Below, piece after piece: positions 21,920 through 32,079 of a stretch of 64,000 nucleotides of DNA (position 1 is its first letter; every line of letters begins with the position of its first letter). Under the pieces are notes generated by a model. It saw only the letters and a list, made by a program, of their open reading frames with translations. It was not told where the DNA came from and did not search any database. The position numbers and the translations under genes are program-made. The stretch spans positions 1 through 64,000 of the forward strand of contig JBBHKE010001110.1 of assembly GCA_037447655.1 (NCBI GenBank), read 5' to 3'. Source of the stretch: Zygnema cylindricum. Taxonomy: Eukaryota > Streptophyta > Zygnematophyceae > Zygnematales > Zygnemataceae.

Positions 21920-23936
21920 TCCAACTTTGAGACCTCTATAGGTCCTCAGAATGGACATCTTTTAACAAGCCTCTAGGATAACCCTGACCCCTTTGTGTTT
22001 CAGCAATAATAACTGCCACCATAGCAGACAAATACTCTGACCACCTTCACCCTTATAAAAGGAAGACTCCCTTGAGTCGATAACAAAAAGAATCTCTGAA
22101 TTTGCTCCCCTGAGGAGTAATTTATGGAGGGTCAAAGTTGACATTTTGTACCGAAGCTCTGTGGGAGAGAGGGTCCTATCTACCAAATTTTTCTAAGTCT
22201 TATCTCTCTCTAAAACTCTATCTACTGATGTACGACACTAATTATATTACAGTGCTGTAGACAAAAGTACAGCTGCGGGTGTACTTTATGTACGAATATT
22301 GTACGACATGGCCAAAATGTCAACACATGTCATATCCGGATTCGGTCCCGTAATCCTCGGTGATGCCGCGATCCAATGTAATCGTGCCACGTGTCATCCG
22401 ATGTGGCGATGACCACAAACCGCTGAGATTCTCTTACGCGATCTCGGCTTTCTTCCCTGTCGTCCGATTGAATGGAGATTTCAATCGTAGCAGTGAGAAA
22501 TACTTGCGCGGTACTCATTTCTTATCCATACCGTAATTTGTACTTTACATAACTGGATCTATGTATCCCGGAAACAATTTTCGTTAAATGAATTATCCTA
22601 CGTGGTAAGAATTAAATAAATTTCAAACCCTATGGCATGTAACACTAGTCCTAGACTTAACGGATAAGTCTGCCGGCTACCGGCGGTCAACGGACGGCAG
22701 GTACTAGGATCAAATCCTAAATCCGGCATCATCCCTTTTTAGAAAATAAACTACCTATCCGTGAATCAACTAATCTATTTCCCGTAAACCTCTGGATAGC
22801 CTAGGTAGCCAGGGCTCTAGCTTCCTCTCCAACTTCTCAATGACTGCAACAAGTGTGGGAGTTGAAGAGAGAAGTTAGAGGCAGCCTGCCTCGACTTTTT
22901 TCTGTTTTTCAATTTAGACCTAGAAAATACTAAAAGTGTTGTTTTGAAAAGTCAGTTTCGTGCGTACGAGACAGTTCGTGCGTAACTGCTAATCGGATTT
23001 AATATGGAGGTTTGAATAGATTCACGGATTGGGGGAGCGAACGGATTGATATAATTAAAGTGGCGTAAAAGACTCATTGAGTGGTGTTAACAAGCTGTGA
23101 CAAATGGACGGCGGATCGCGAAGCGATCCGATGTCAAATAAACAGAATATTGAAATAGGCGTCGCAAGTACGGAGCAGCTGCGACGCAGTCAAGACAACG
23201 GAGCTGCGGTTATTTTGATATGATACGTACGGACAATGCAGCTGCGGATAACATGGCTTGTATTGATTACGGAGATGTCGGTGTTTATAGCCTAAGCAAC
23301 ATTGGTTTGTCTTTTGGCTAATTAGTTTATTAGTGTAGATCTGTTCAGACTGGCATACCTTGATCTATTCGGGTATACTTACAATAGTTTAGGTAGATGG
23401 TAGATACCGTACGGCTGGTATGCCTCCGTACATTCAGGATTGAAATATCTGAGTATAACTTGTAGGACTTAGAATATTTTGTGTATCGCAGTCAAGTTTA
23501 TCAAAGAAATGGCAGACTGTTTTCTGCATCTTTGACCTGTTGGTGTGATCACTCTATTTGGTGCTTTTATGTGAAACTTTGTGGAGTTCTTCTATGATAT
23601 AGAATATATATGTTTGTGAAGTTTCATTGTATTCCAGAGTCTCTGTAAGATTCTGTGAACAATAAAAGTGGTTAGTTTGTGAAGCTGTCACCTATTTTTG
23701 GGAAACTCTGGAGCTTATATCTTCTATATGCCTTGGTGGATTTGGCTGTAACTTTAGGGGTTTATAGTGTATATAGTATACTGCACATTGGTAAAGTTTT
23801 AGGTGATTTTGTTTATTGTGGAGTAATCTGTGTTGTCTGAAAGACAGCTGTTTTTGAGGAAGTCTATGGGTGTTTCCGTGAGTAATCCATGGCTCAAATA
23901 GGCTATGGACAACAAAAAGAACCATCGATTTCTACA
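21920..23936 (-). mobile_element. Solo LTR A4 (family A) inside the C 5' LTR
   Basis: It starts TGTAGAAATCGATGG at 23936 and ends GGTCTCAAAGTTGGA at 21920. The duplicated target CACAT is at 21915-21919 and 23937-23941, as made by Copia integrases. Without the inner insertion E and its TSD it is about 1,034 bp, a full-size family-A LTR with no internal region. Confidence 0.9.
22937..23914 (+). mobile_element. Solo LTR E inside A4
   Basis: 978 bp, from TGTTGTTTTGAAAAG to TATGGACAACA, so the ends are the short inverted repeat TGTTGT/ACAACA. Target duplication AAAAG at 22932-22936 and 23915-23919. The ends resemble those of LTR G (59005-59931), which may be a relative. The strand is assigned by that resemblance only. 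No gene is seen in it. Confidence 0.85.
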
Positions 23937-24028
23937 CACATGAGTGCAGTCAGATTGTTAGTTTGCCCTTTTGGGCAGCAGTGGTTGTGGCTTGAAGTGG
24001 CTTGAGGCTTCCTGAATTATGTAGTCCA

Positions 24029-24990
24029 ATGGAGGACACAAAATTGCAGGTTATGGGCCCACCCTCTAGGGTGCCCACCTTTAATGGATCAGGGTTCATC
24101 TATTGGGAAGCCATGATAATGGGGGCTTTATTCGAAAAACGACACTGGGGTGTTGTTAGTGGACAAGTGAAACCTCCACCTCAGGGAATTCTACCAAGGT
24201 TTGGTGGAATAAGGTTTGCTGCAGCAACCTCTGCTGCAACAGAGGAGGCAGATGATGGGGACACCAGTGGGTCCGAAAAGGGGAAAGAAAATAAGACACC
24301 TCATAATCCTATTGCTCCTATTTTCACGACACCCGGAGCGGCAATCGTGAAGACCGTGGAGACCGACACTCAAATGTGGGAAGACACCATCATGGCTGCT
24401 AAGAACTTCGTTGTGAGACACCTCACTCAAGCTTTGGCAATTCCCCATCTTCACGTTTCAAAGGCCAAGGAGTTGTGGGTGAGTTTGATAGAGATTTATA
24501 GAGCTGGTACGATTCAGGATCTCCAGTTGGCAGAGCAAAAGTTGCGAAATTATACTTACAAAGGGGGAAAGATGTTAGACTACTGTAATGATTTTTTTTG
24601 TTTTTATATGGAGATGGAGAGTGTTGGATGGACAGGTACAATGAAAATGAAATTTAACACTCTCATCTTGAAGTTACCCGATGAGTATGAGAACATAGTG
24701 TACCGAGTATAGGAAATGACTGATAGTTCAGGGAAGTGGAATACATTGGTTCGCATGATACTTGTGCAGGAGAACACGATTGAGATCAGGAGAGGAGGAA
24801 ATAGCCGCCGGAGGGGACAGGTGGAGACAGGACCCGAAAAAGCCAAACAAAGGAGGTAGAGTTCAGCTCGGAGGATTGAGGACCCCAAAGGGCCTTGTCA
24901 TTTTTGCAAAAAGTCGGGACACTTTATCGCGGATTGTGTCAAGCTGTCAGTGCTGAGGCTCCAAGACAACCTTAGAGGGGGTTCTTGAGG
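24029..24990 (+). pseudogene. gag: Element C gag
   Basis: The start is ATG 24029, inside the LTR: MEDTKLQVMGPPSRVPTFNG, reading through the primer-binding site. The frame stays open to TAG 24710: IYWEAMIMGALFEKRHWGVV, MAAKNFVVRHLTQALAIPHL, ELWVSLIEIYRAGTIQDLQL, KLPDEYENIVYRV. After the stop and a frameshift, the CCHC knuckle CHFCKKSGHFIADC is at about 24895-24936. About 228 codons are open, so this is one of the longest gag frames in the window. Confidence 0.9.
24049..24063 (+). promoter_or_regulatory. Primer-binding site of C
   Basis: GGTTATGGGCCCACC starts directly after the LTR end. All 15 bases complement the anticodon arm of plant initiator tRNA-Met as I remember it. It is also the coding sequence for VMGPP in gag. 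Confidence 0.75.
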
Positions 24991-25680
24991 AGGGAAGAAA
25001 AAGGCACTTGTGGTCACAAAAGTGACAGGAGAAACCGAGGACAAGTCCTATGAAGAGGATTGTGAGCTTCTTCTTGACGAGAGTTTGGAGGAGAAGGAGA
25101 TCCTTTGGAGACAAAAGTGTGCCTTTAGAGCGATTCGAGAAGCTCCACTGGAAGGATGGATCATCGACTCAAGTGCATCCATGCATATGTGCCATGACAA
25201 GGACCTCTTCACTAAGCTAAGGAAAATCCCTACTGTAGAAATAGAGTATGGGGATGGGAGAGTGGTTAATAAAGATCTAGTGGGATCAGTAGTTTTGAAA
25301 GTCTTAGTGGAGGGTAAGACTTCTATACTCACTTTCTCAGACGTGCTCTATGTTCCTCAGCTAAGTAACTATCTTTTCTCTACATTTGTGTTAGATGACA
25401 AAGAGTTTGATACCTTCACTAGAAAGAGAGTCTTTACAGCTAAGTATGGGGATGAAGTTTACTTCACACCAGATAAAAGTAGCCAAGGGATGTTAAGGCT
25501 AAACTTGAGTAATGGAATGAAGAGTGTTTACTATGTTGGTGTCCCAAAGTTGATGATTTGGCATAAGCGGTGGGGCATGTGCATTTTGATAGGTTGAGGG
25601 AAATGAAGAAGCTTGGTTTAGTAGAAGGCATTCAGTTCAGTGAATGATGGATGATAGGAGTGGTTGTGCCCAAGGTAAAA
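24991..25680 (+). pseudogene. pol: Element C protease and GAG-pre-integrase region
   Basis: Open at 25010-25597 for about 195 codons: an acidic linker, WRQKCAFRAI, then GWIIDSSASMHMC (DSG changed to DSS), DGRVVNKDLVGSVVLKVLVE, DVLYVPQLSNYLFS, and MIWHKRWGMC, where a frameshift cuts the LGHVHLDRL segment. SGCAQGKNHRLLFPK follows near 25660. The Gly to Ser change in the protease signature would be expected to disturb the active site. Confidence 0.85.
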
Positions 25681-26726
25681 ATCACAGACTTCTTTTCCCT
25701 AAAGACGCTACATATAGGGGAGAAAAGGTACTAGATTTAATCAACACAGATATCTGGGGACCACCAAGGCTACCCTCAGTTGGAGGGAAGAGGTATATGT
25801 TGACAATTACTGATTAGTGGTCCAGATATTCTATTGTCTACTTCCAAAACACAAAGTCTGTAACACCAACTTACTTCAAATAATATAAAGCATGGAATGA
25901 GAAGTTGCATGGAACCTCCATTTAAAGGATAAGGAGTGATAATGGGGGAGAAGATACCTCTAACCAGTTTGAGGAATACTTGAGAGATGAGGGAGTTTAG
26001 CTCCAAAAAACTGTACCATTTAATCCGAAACAAAATAGGGTAGGTGAGAGGTTAAACTGAACACTAGGATATAGTGTAAGCAGTATGTTGGCTGACAAGA
26101 AAATAGGAAAGAGATTTTGGTCAAAAGCCATGAATTGTGCCATCTACATTAAGAATAGAGTCCTTACCTCAAAAGTCAAAGGTATGACACCTTATGAGAG
26201 ATGGGTTGGAAGGAAACTGGATATCTCTCACCTTAAAGTATTTGGTAGCCAAGTTTACAGTCTAAATACGGATAAGAAAAACTGGAAACTTGATGCTAAG
26301 GGAAAACCCAGATAATTTGTGGGATATGATGAGGATGTCAACGGATATAATGTTTAAGGCTTAGCAAAGCAAGATATCATTTTGGTCAAGCACCTAGTTG
26401 TCATGGATGAAGGAAAGCCAATTGACCCCTTCAAATATATCAAAAAGATTAAAATCAGGTTTGAGTGCGAAAGTGAGGATAACTCTGTCTTTCCCGTAAG
26501 AGATATGGGTGAGACAATAATTGCAGATTCAGGGGAGATCAAAGATACAGGAGAGCTATCAAATACCTCACATATTCCTATATCAAATACTTCAGAGTTT
26601 GAGAGAGGAAGGAGCAGCAACACGATACAAAAAAAACAAGTTGCTCGTAAGGTAACTAAGCTATCTCATCCTGATAAGCCTCAGTCATACTTGGAGGCAG
26701 TGAACAGCCCAGAAAAGGATAGATGA
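25681..26726 (+). pseudogene. pol: Element C integrase and linker
   Basis: Pieces in order: LDLINTDIWGPPRLPSVGGK near 25730 with the first Asp, TITD-stop-WSRYS near 25805, RRIRSDNGGE near 25930, QNRVGERLN near 26030 with changed residues and the Glu, MNCAIYIKNRVLTSKVKGMT and YERWVGRKLDISHLKVFGSQ (26085-26315), then MDEGKPIDPFKYIKKIKIRF and a linker ending SHPDKPQSYLEAVNSPEKDR (26382-26726). Several stops interrupt it. Confidence 0.85.
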
Positions 26727-26747
26727 ATTAGAGCCATAAATGATGAG

Positions 26748-27668
26748 ATGGCTTCCATCATGGAAGCAAAAACTTGGGTGCTAGCAGATTCTCCTCCAGA
26801 CAAAAAACCTATTGGCTCTAAATGGGTATTTAAACTTAAATTGAACCTAGATAATACCATTGAAAGATATAAGGCTCGTTTAGAAGCAAAGGGGTTCACC
26901 CAAAAGGAGGGGATGGACTATGAGGAGACGTTTGCTCCAGTTGTTTGGATCCCATCAGTAAAGATTCTCATCAGTCTAGCGGCAACAAAAAGCTTGGAGA
27001 TACATCCGATGGACATTAAGACCACCTTCCTCAATGGTGAGTTAGAGGAAGAAATCTTCATGAGGCAAACGGAGGGATTTGTGGAGAATGGGGAAGAGAG
27101 CAAAGTCTGCTGGCTCATAAAGACCTTATGTGGACTTAAGCACGCTCCCCGACAATGGAATATGAAACTAGACGAGTTTTTTACTTGTCTGGGATATATC
27201 CGGATCAGTTCTGACCATTCTATCTATATGTTTAAAGATGAGGATGGAGGGATCTTTATTGCAATCTATGTGGATAATCAGCAAGTGTTAAGTAAGTCTT
27301 CGGAAAAGATCAATAAGTTGAAGAAAGATCTTAAAAGAGCATTTGACATGAAGGATTTAGGGGAGGCAAGACATATTTTGGGAATTCAAATGGAAAGAGA
27401 TAGGAGGAAAAGAATCATTAGACTCGCTCAGAAACAAGGAATAGGTAATATGCTTGAGAAATTCCAGATGGAGAAAGCAAACAGTTGTACCACTCCCAAG
27501 GACTTGAAGAAAGTAAGTGATGGGAGTGTAGAAGGAGGAGTGATAAACTTAGATGTTCAAATGAGTCCAGAGGATAGAGAGTTTATGAAGTTTATTCCTT
27601 ATAGACAGGTCGTAGGAAGTTTGATCTACTTTTTGAATTGTACAAGGCCGGACATAGCGCAGCACTAA
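26748..27668 (+). CDS. pol: Element C reverse transcriptase, open but YVDN
   Basis: An open frame of 306 codons covers almost the whole [62 protein letters not shown] with the first Asp (residue 89), KHAPRQWNMKLDEFFTCLGY, IAIYVDNQQVLSKS (174-177), YILGI-like IQMERDR and FIPYRQVVGSLIYFLNCTRP. The catalytic YVDD is YVDN, and the following LL is QQ, so polymerase activity is not expected. The frame ends in TAA at the RNase H border. The ATG is internal; in an intact element this would be part of Gag-Pol. Confidence 0.88.
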   Translation: MASIMEAKTWVLADSPPDKKPIGSKWVFKLKLNLDNTIERYKARLEAKGFTQKEGMDYEETFAPVVWIPSVKILISLAATKSLEIHPMDIKTTFLNGELEEEIFMRQTEGFVENGEESKVCWLIKTLCGLKHAPRQWNMKLDEFFTCLGYIRISSDHSIYMFKDEDGGIFIAIYVDNQQVLSKSSEKINKLKKDLKRAFDMKDLGEARHILGIQMERDRRKRIIRLAQKQGIGNMLEKFQMEKANSCTTPKDLKKVSDGSVEGGVINLDVQMSPEDREFMKFIPYRQVVGSLIYFLNCTRPDIAQH

Positions 27669-28265
27669 GAGTCCTCAGTAAGAGTCTTAACGATCCTAGG
27701 AAGAGAGATTTGGAGGCAGTCAAGAGAGTCATGAGATATCTGGTGGGAACCAAAGAGTTATGGTTGCATTTGGGAGGGGAGCACATTGATATCACTACTT
27801 GGAGTGATGCCACTTATGGGGATGCATCTATGAGAAGATGCACTTCTGGATATGTATTGTATGTGGGGGAAGGTGCATGTTGTTGGAGCAGTAAGCAACA
27901 AAAGGTGGTTGCTCAGTCTACTATGGAGGCTGGGTATATGGCCTCTTGATCTGTCGTGAAAAAATTAATGTGGGTCGTCATTGTTGCAAGAACTGGGGTA
28001 TATGAAAGAGGGAGGGCATGAAGTTTTTTGTGATAATCAAGCTGCCATTGCAATTGCAGCCAATCCAAAACATCATTTCAAAGCTAAATATATGGACATA
28101 AGTTTAAGCTTTGTGAGGGAGAAAGTTGAAAATAAAACTGTATATCTTGTGTATAGATCTGATGAAGAAATGGTGGCTGACATCATGACCAAACCTGTGC
28201 CATCTCCCAAATTAAAATATTGCAGAGAAAAATATGGACTAAAAGAAGAATTAAAATTAGACTAG
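27638..28265 (+). pseudogene. pol: Element C RNase H and end of pol
   Basis: Frame 27638-27949: [81 protein letters not shown] stop and frameshift near 27950 lead to 27981-28265: LGYMKEGGHEVFCDNQAAIA, ANPKHHFKAKYMDISLSFVR, MVADIMTKPVPSPKLKYCRE. The chain ends at TAG 28263-28265. The polypurine tract AAAATAAGCGGAG follows, then the 3' LTR. Confidence 0.88.
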
Positions 28266-28278
28266 AAAATAAGCGGAG

Positions 28279-29269
28279 TGTTGAAAATCACTAGATTTAT
28301 ATGATATTATCTAGGTCTAAAATAAAAGAAAAGAGCAAGTAGCCTGCTTTCAACTTTCCTCTCTATCCCCCATACTTGTTATAGTCACTGAACGAGAGAG
28401 AGAGAGAGAAGGGAAGCCATGGCTATCTCAGCCTAATAAGAAAAACTGAAGAGTGACTTATATCACTCTTAACAAAAGGTTCAGTCCGGCTGGACTCGAA
28501 CCCCTGATCGGTAGAGCGAGGCGTAGCCGTCAACTCTAACCGGTTTGTCGTAGAAGTTCGTTGAAATATATAGGGTATGATTAGTATTTAAACTCTGTTA
28601 CAATCTATAAACGGATTAACGAAAATACAAATGAAAAGACATAGAACTAGCTATATACAATGTGAACATAATACCGCACGAAACAAATGAATCGAACATT
28701 TGTTTCGACGGTCAAGATTGAATGCTAGTTTTTATCCAAAGGCGGGCATCATCGCCGAGATCCTGGAATGGTCACTTTGGCGTTTTGTGACGTGGCATGA
28801 TATGGCGCCACGTGGAGAGATAACATTTGGTTTTGGGAATTACGAGGAACGTACGGACGAGAAAAAAGTGGACACACGTCAACTTAATGGCCTTCTCGTA
28901 CAGAGGGCGTTGAGAAAATACATCGGCGGTAGTACCTTCTTGTATTGTACTGTGATATATTTGGTTTATACAGTCAGTTGATAGGGGTTGTTAGAGGGAA
29001 CTAAGACTTAGAAAAATCTGGTAGATAGTCCTCTCTCTATTTGAAAGTTTGTAGGAAAATGGCATCTTTGCCACCTTATAACCTATCGCCTGGTTGGGCG
29101 TTTTCAAAGATTCTTTTTCCTACAGACTCAGGGGAGCCAGGCTGCACAAGGGTGCAGTCAGATTGTCTACCTGTTTGCTTGAGGAGTGGTTGCCATTGGA
29201 AGTGGGTAAGTTAACAACTATCTAAAGGCTTCCTAAATTCTGTAGTCTGATGGAGGACACAACATTGCA
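28279..29269 (+). mobile_element. 3' LTR of Copia element C
   Basis: 991 bp from TGTTGAAAATCACTAG to ACACAACATTGCA. Intact; it serves as reference for the split 5' LTR. It carries ACGTGG boxes near 28790-28820, a GTAC cluster near 28898-28958, CAGTTGATAGGGGTTGTTAG near 28975, and the end of LTR with GATGGAGGACACAACATTGCA, where the gag ATG would start. Confidence 0.9.
28478..28552 (-). other. Antisense tRNA-like module in C 3' LTR
   Basis: On the minus strand, ACCGGTTAGAG (D-arm-like) and GGGGTTCGAGTCCAG (T-arm) with a B-box GGTTCGAGTCC that fits the consensus at every position. The module is 75 nt. It is the same module as at 21246-21320, better kept in the B-box. It could act as an internal Pol III promoter in antisense. 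Confidence 0.6.
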
Positions 29270-29514
29270 TCGTTACCCTCAAATAGATAAATAGAATAAT
29301 CCGAACTGTTTGGGATATATCCGAAACTTGTCAAAAGCTCGTCCAGCTTCTTGTTCTATTGACGTGGAGCTTGCTTTAGTCCATAAAGATACATTATCAA
29401 TCTGCACACCTTACTTTGTTCTCCTTTCTCCACAAATCCTTCTCGATATTGCACACAGACCTCTTCTTCTAATTCCTCGTGAAAGAAAGTTTTTTTGATG
29501 TTCATCTGGAGCCC
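29270..29514 (-). pseudogene. Element F RT fragment between C and A6
   Basis: Minus strand, right to left: EELEEEVCVQYREGFVEKGE, SKVCRLIMYLYGLKQAPRQ, a stop, NKKLDELLTSFGYIPNSSDY and SIYLFEGN at the C junction. The following residues (EGIIFVAIYV) are on the other side of C at 21046. A6 inserted at 29515, so the rest of F upstream is not seen in the window. Confidence 0.85.
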
Positions 29515-30605
29515 TATAGAAATTAATGGTTCTTTTAGTATTTTTTCTAGGTCTAAAATGAAATGCAGAAATGAAGCCGAGGCAGTTTGCCTCTAACTCC
29601 TCTCTTCAGCACCCACAATTGTGGTAGTCACTGAAGGTTGAAGAGGGAGATAGAGCCATGGTTGCCTGTGCTGTCCAAAGAGAGAGGGAAATAGATCCAT
29701 GGTTGCCTATGGTGTCCACAGAGACACACGCAATTTTTTTTAGTAGGTTTAATAAAAGGATACTTAACGAACCCAGGATTTGATCCTAGTACCTACCGTG
29801 CGCTAAGTTAGCCGGTAGCGGTTAGCTTTATCCTACAAGTCTAGGATCGGTGCTGAGACATATAGGGTTTGACAAATACTTAAACAATTGGACGTGAACT
29901 AATTCATTTAACGGGAACTATATACATCATGCATAGATTCAGTTCTATAAAGTACGGAGTACGCTACAGTTCTGAAACGGATACTGCGTATTTCGTTTGG
30001 ACAACGAAAAAAATGTTGCGCAAGTATTTATGAAGGCTACGATTGAAGCCCGATGTTGATCGGATAGCAGCGAAAGATGTCGAGATCACGAAATACGATT
30101 TTGGCGGTTTGCGGTCACCGCCACATTGATTGACACGTGGCACAACCATACTGGATTAAGGCATCTCCGAGGATTACAGGAACGAATCCAAATATGATAT
30201 ATGTCGACTTGTTCGCCATGTTGTAGAATGGACGTACAAAAGTACTCCAACACTTGTACCTTTTTGTACGACACATTATTATGATTGGTGTTGTATCATA
30301 GTAGATAGAGTTTTAGAGAGAGTAAGGACTTAGAAAAATTTGGTAGATAGGACCCTCTCTCCGAGAGAGCTTCTGTACAAAAGGTCAAAATTGACCCTCC
30401 ATAACTTACTACTCACAAGAGCAAATTCAAAGATTCTTTTTGCTATCGACTCAAGGGAGTCTTACCTTCACAAGGTGAAGATGGTCAAATTTTTTGACTA
30501 CCTTGGTGGCAGTTATTCTTGTTGAAACACAAAGGGGTCGGGGTTATCCTAAAGGCTTCGTGTGAGCTGTAAACTCGGAGGACCTATGGAGGTCTCACAG
30601 TTCCA
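29515..30605 (+). mobile_element. 5' LTR of Copia element A6 (family A)
   Basis: 1,091 bp, from TATAGAAATTAATGG (TG changed to TA) to GTCTCACAGTTCCA. It carries a 30-40 bp internal duplication around AGAG-GAGATAGAGCCATGGTTGCC near 29645-29710. An antisense tRNA-like stretch with GGATCAAATCC on the minus strand is near 29770-29790. GACACGTGG is near 30132 and the GTAC cluster near 30232-30268. Confidence 0.85.
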
Positions 30606-31212
30606 AGTTATGGGCCCACCCTCTACGATGACCATCTTTAATGGAACTGGCTTGATATACTAGGAAAGTATGATGATAGGAGTTCTATGTGAGATAAGGT
30701 TTTGGGGAATAGTGAGTGGATAGGTGAGGCGTCAATCTAGTCTTGGGATCCCTCTAAGGTTTACAAGAAGCACAATCACCAAAGATGCACATCCATCTCA
30801 AACGGAGAAGACAAAGAAAAAGGAGGTGGTGGAAAAAATAAAGGAGAAGGAGATGGTCGCACCCATAGCAACCGGTTCGGCATTCTTGTCACCTATTGCG
30901 AGGAACATGGAGAATGATACCGATACCTCGGACTACAACAATATGGCGGCAAAACACTTCATCCTTGGCCATCTTACTCAAGGGCTTGCATCTTTTCATT
31001 TGCAGGTAGAGAGGGCATCTGATCTTTGGGTGGCTCTCTTTGAGATGTACCGAAGTGGTACGATTCAGCAACAACAGTTGGCTGATCAGAAAACTAACTC
31101 ATATGTATACAAAGGGGGGAAGATGTTGGATTTTTGTAATGAGCTCGCAACACTTTTCATGGAGCTAGAGAGTGTTGGATGGGCTGAAACTCAAAAGATG
31201 ATGGTTAACTGA
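30586..31212 (+). pseudogene. gag: Element A6 gag, first part
   Basis: The start is ATG 30586 in the LTR: MEVSQFQVMGPPSTMTIFNG. After frameshifts it is open at 30724-31212: MAAKHFILGHLTQGLASFHL, LWVALFEMYRSGTIQQQQLA, KMLDFCNELATLFMELES, then VN-TGA. Capsid family as in A2 and A3. The primer-binding site GTTATGGGCCCACC is at 30607-30620. Confidence 0.85.
30607..30620 (+). promoter_or_regulatory. Primer-binding site of A6
   Basis: GTTATGGGCCCACC one base after the LTR end (CCA-A). It is the same half-tRNA type as in C and H. Confidence 0.7.
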
Positions 31213-32079
31213 TTGTTTATGAAGTTACCAGATGAGTTCGAGAACATAGTTAACCCTGTGCAAGACTTGCCAAACTCAAGGTGGATATGGAATTTAGTGG
31301 TAGCGATGATTATCCTTCGGGAGAACACGATTGAGATCCGAAGGGGAGGAAAAAGTGGGCAAGCCTTGGCAGTTGGGACCGATTGGTGGAACAAGGATTC
31401 TAGGAAACCGGTCAAAAATTATGGAGGAGGGGGGCAAAAAAATCAGACCGACGAGTTTGGACCAAAGGCTCCCACGGGTTTGTGTCATTTTTGTAAGAAA
31501 CCAGGGCACCATATGGCGGAGTGCACTAAGCTAACCGAACTTCGGTTAAAAGAGGGGTACATCGGTAGACCTCTAATAGGAAAGAAAAAGACTCTTGTGC
31601 CTCAAGTACACGAGGAGGAATCCGAGGATGAGGACGGTGAGCCATTATTGGATGAGGAGTTAGAGGCAAAGACAGAGGTCGAAATTCCTCGAAAGCAAAA
31701 ATGTGCTTTAGGAGGTTTTAAAGGTGAAGGAGGCTGGATTGTGGATTTCGGTGCCTCCATGCACACGTGTAAGGATAAACATTTGTTCACTAAGATGAAA
31801 AAAATTCCCACTGTAATGACAGAGTATGGGGATGGGAGGGTAGTCACTACTACTATAGTAGGATCGATAGATCTGAAAGTCTTAGTGGAAGGAAAGACAT
31901 CCATAGTGACATTCTTTGTTGTGTTTTTTATTCATGAGTTAAACAAAAACCTCATCTCAACGTCTGTGTTAGATGATAATGGTTTTGAGAATAGCACTAG
32001 GAAGGGAACCTTTACTGTTAGCTTTGAAAAGGAAGTTTATTTCACTGCTGAAAAAGGTAGCAATGGATATTTAGGCTGA
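31213..32079 (+). CDS. gag-pol: Element A6 gag end, zinc knuckle and protease in one frame
   Basis: A 288-codon open frame follows a single TGA after gag part one. It contains KLPDEFENIVNPV, the CCHC knuckle CHFCKKPGHHMAEC (about residues 94-107), an acidic linker, GGWIVDFGASMHTC (the protease signature DSG changed to DFG) and KVLVEGKTSIVTF up to the SVLDDNGF block. That gag and protease share one frame suggests a single Gag-Pol reading frame in the ancestor. The first codon is not a true start. Confidence 0.88.
   Translation: MFMKLPDEFENIVNPVQDLPNSRWIWNLVVAMIILRENTIEIRRGGKSGQALAVGTDWWNKDSRKPVKNYGGGGQKNQTDEFGPKAPTGLCHFCKKPGHHMAECTKLTELRLKEGYIGRPLIGKKKTLVPQVHEEESEDEDGEPLLDEELEAKTEVEIPRKQKCALGGFKGEGGWIVDFGASMHTCKDKHLFTKMKKIPTVMTEYGDGRVVTTTIVGSIDLKVLVEGKTSIVTFFVVFFIHELNKNLISTSVLDDNGFENSTRKGTFTVSFEKEVYFTAEKGSNGYLG

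Larger units (their letters stand above)
21047..24048 (+). mobile_element. 5' LTR of Copia element C, split by A4
   Basis: Starts TGTTGAAAATCGCTAG at 21047 and ends ACAAAATTGCA at 24048. Without the A4 insertion and its target duplication it is about 980 bp, like the 3' LTR (991 bp). C lies in element F. The flanks TCTTT (21042-21046) and TCGTT (29270-29274) are a target duplication with one change. The LTR has a GTAC cluster near 21665-21720, ATTGG, CAGTAGATAGGGGTTGTGAG near 21745 and an antisense tRNA-like module. Confidence 0.88.
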
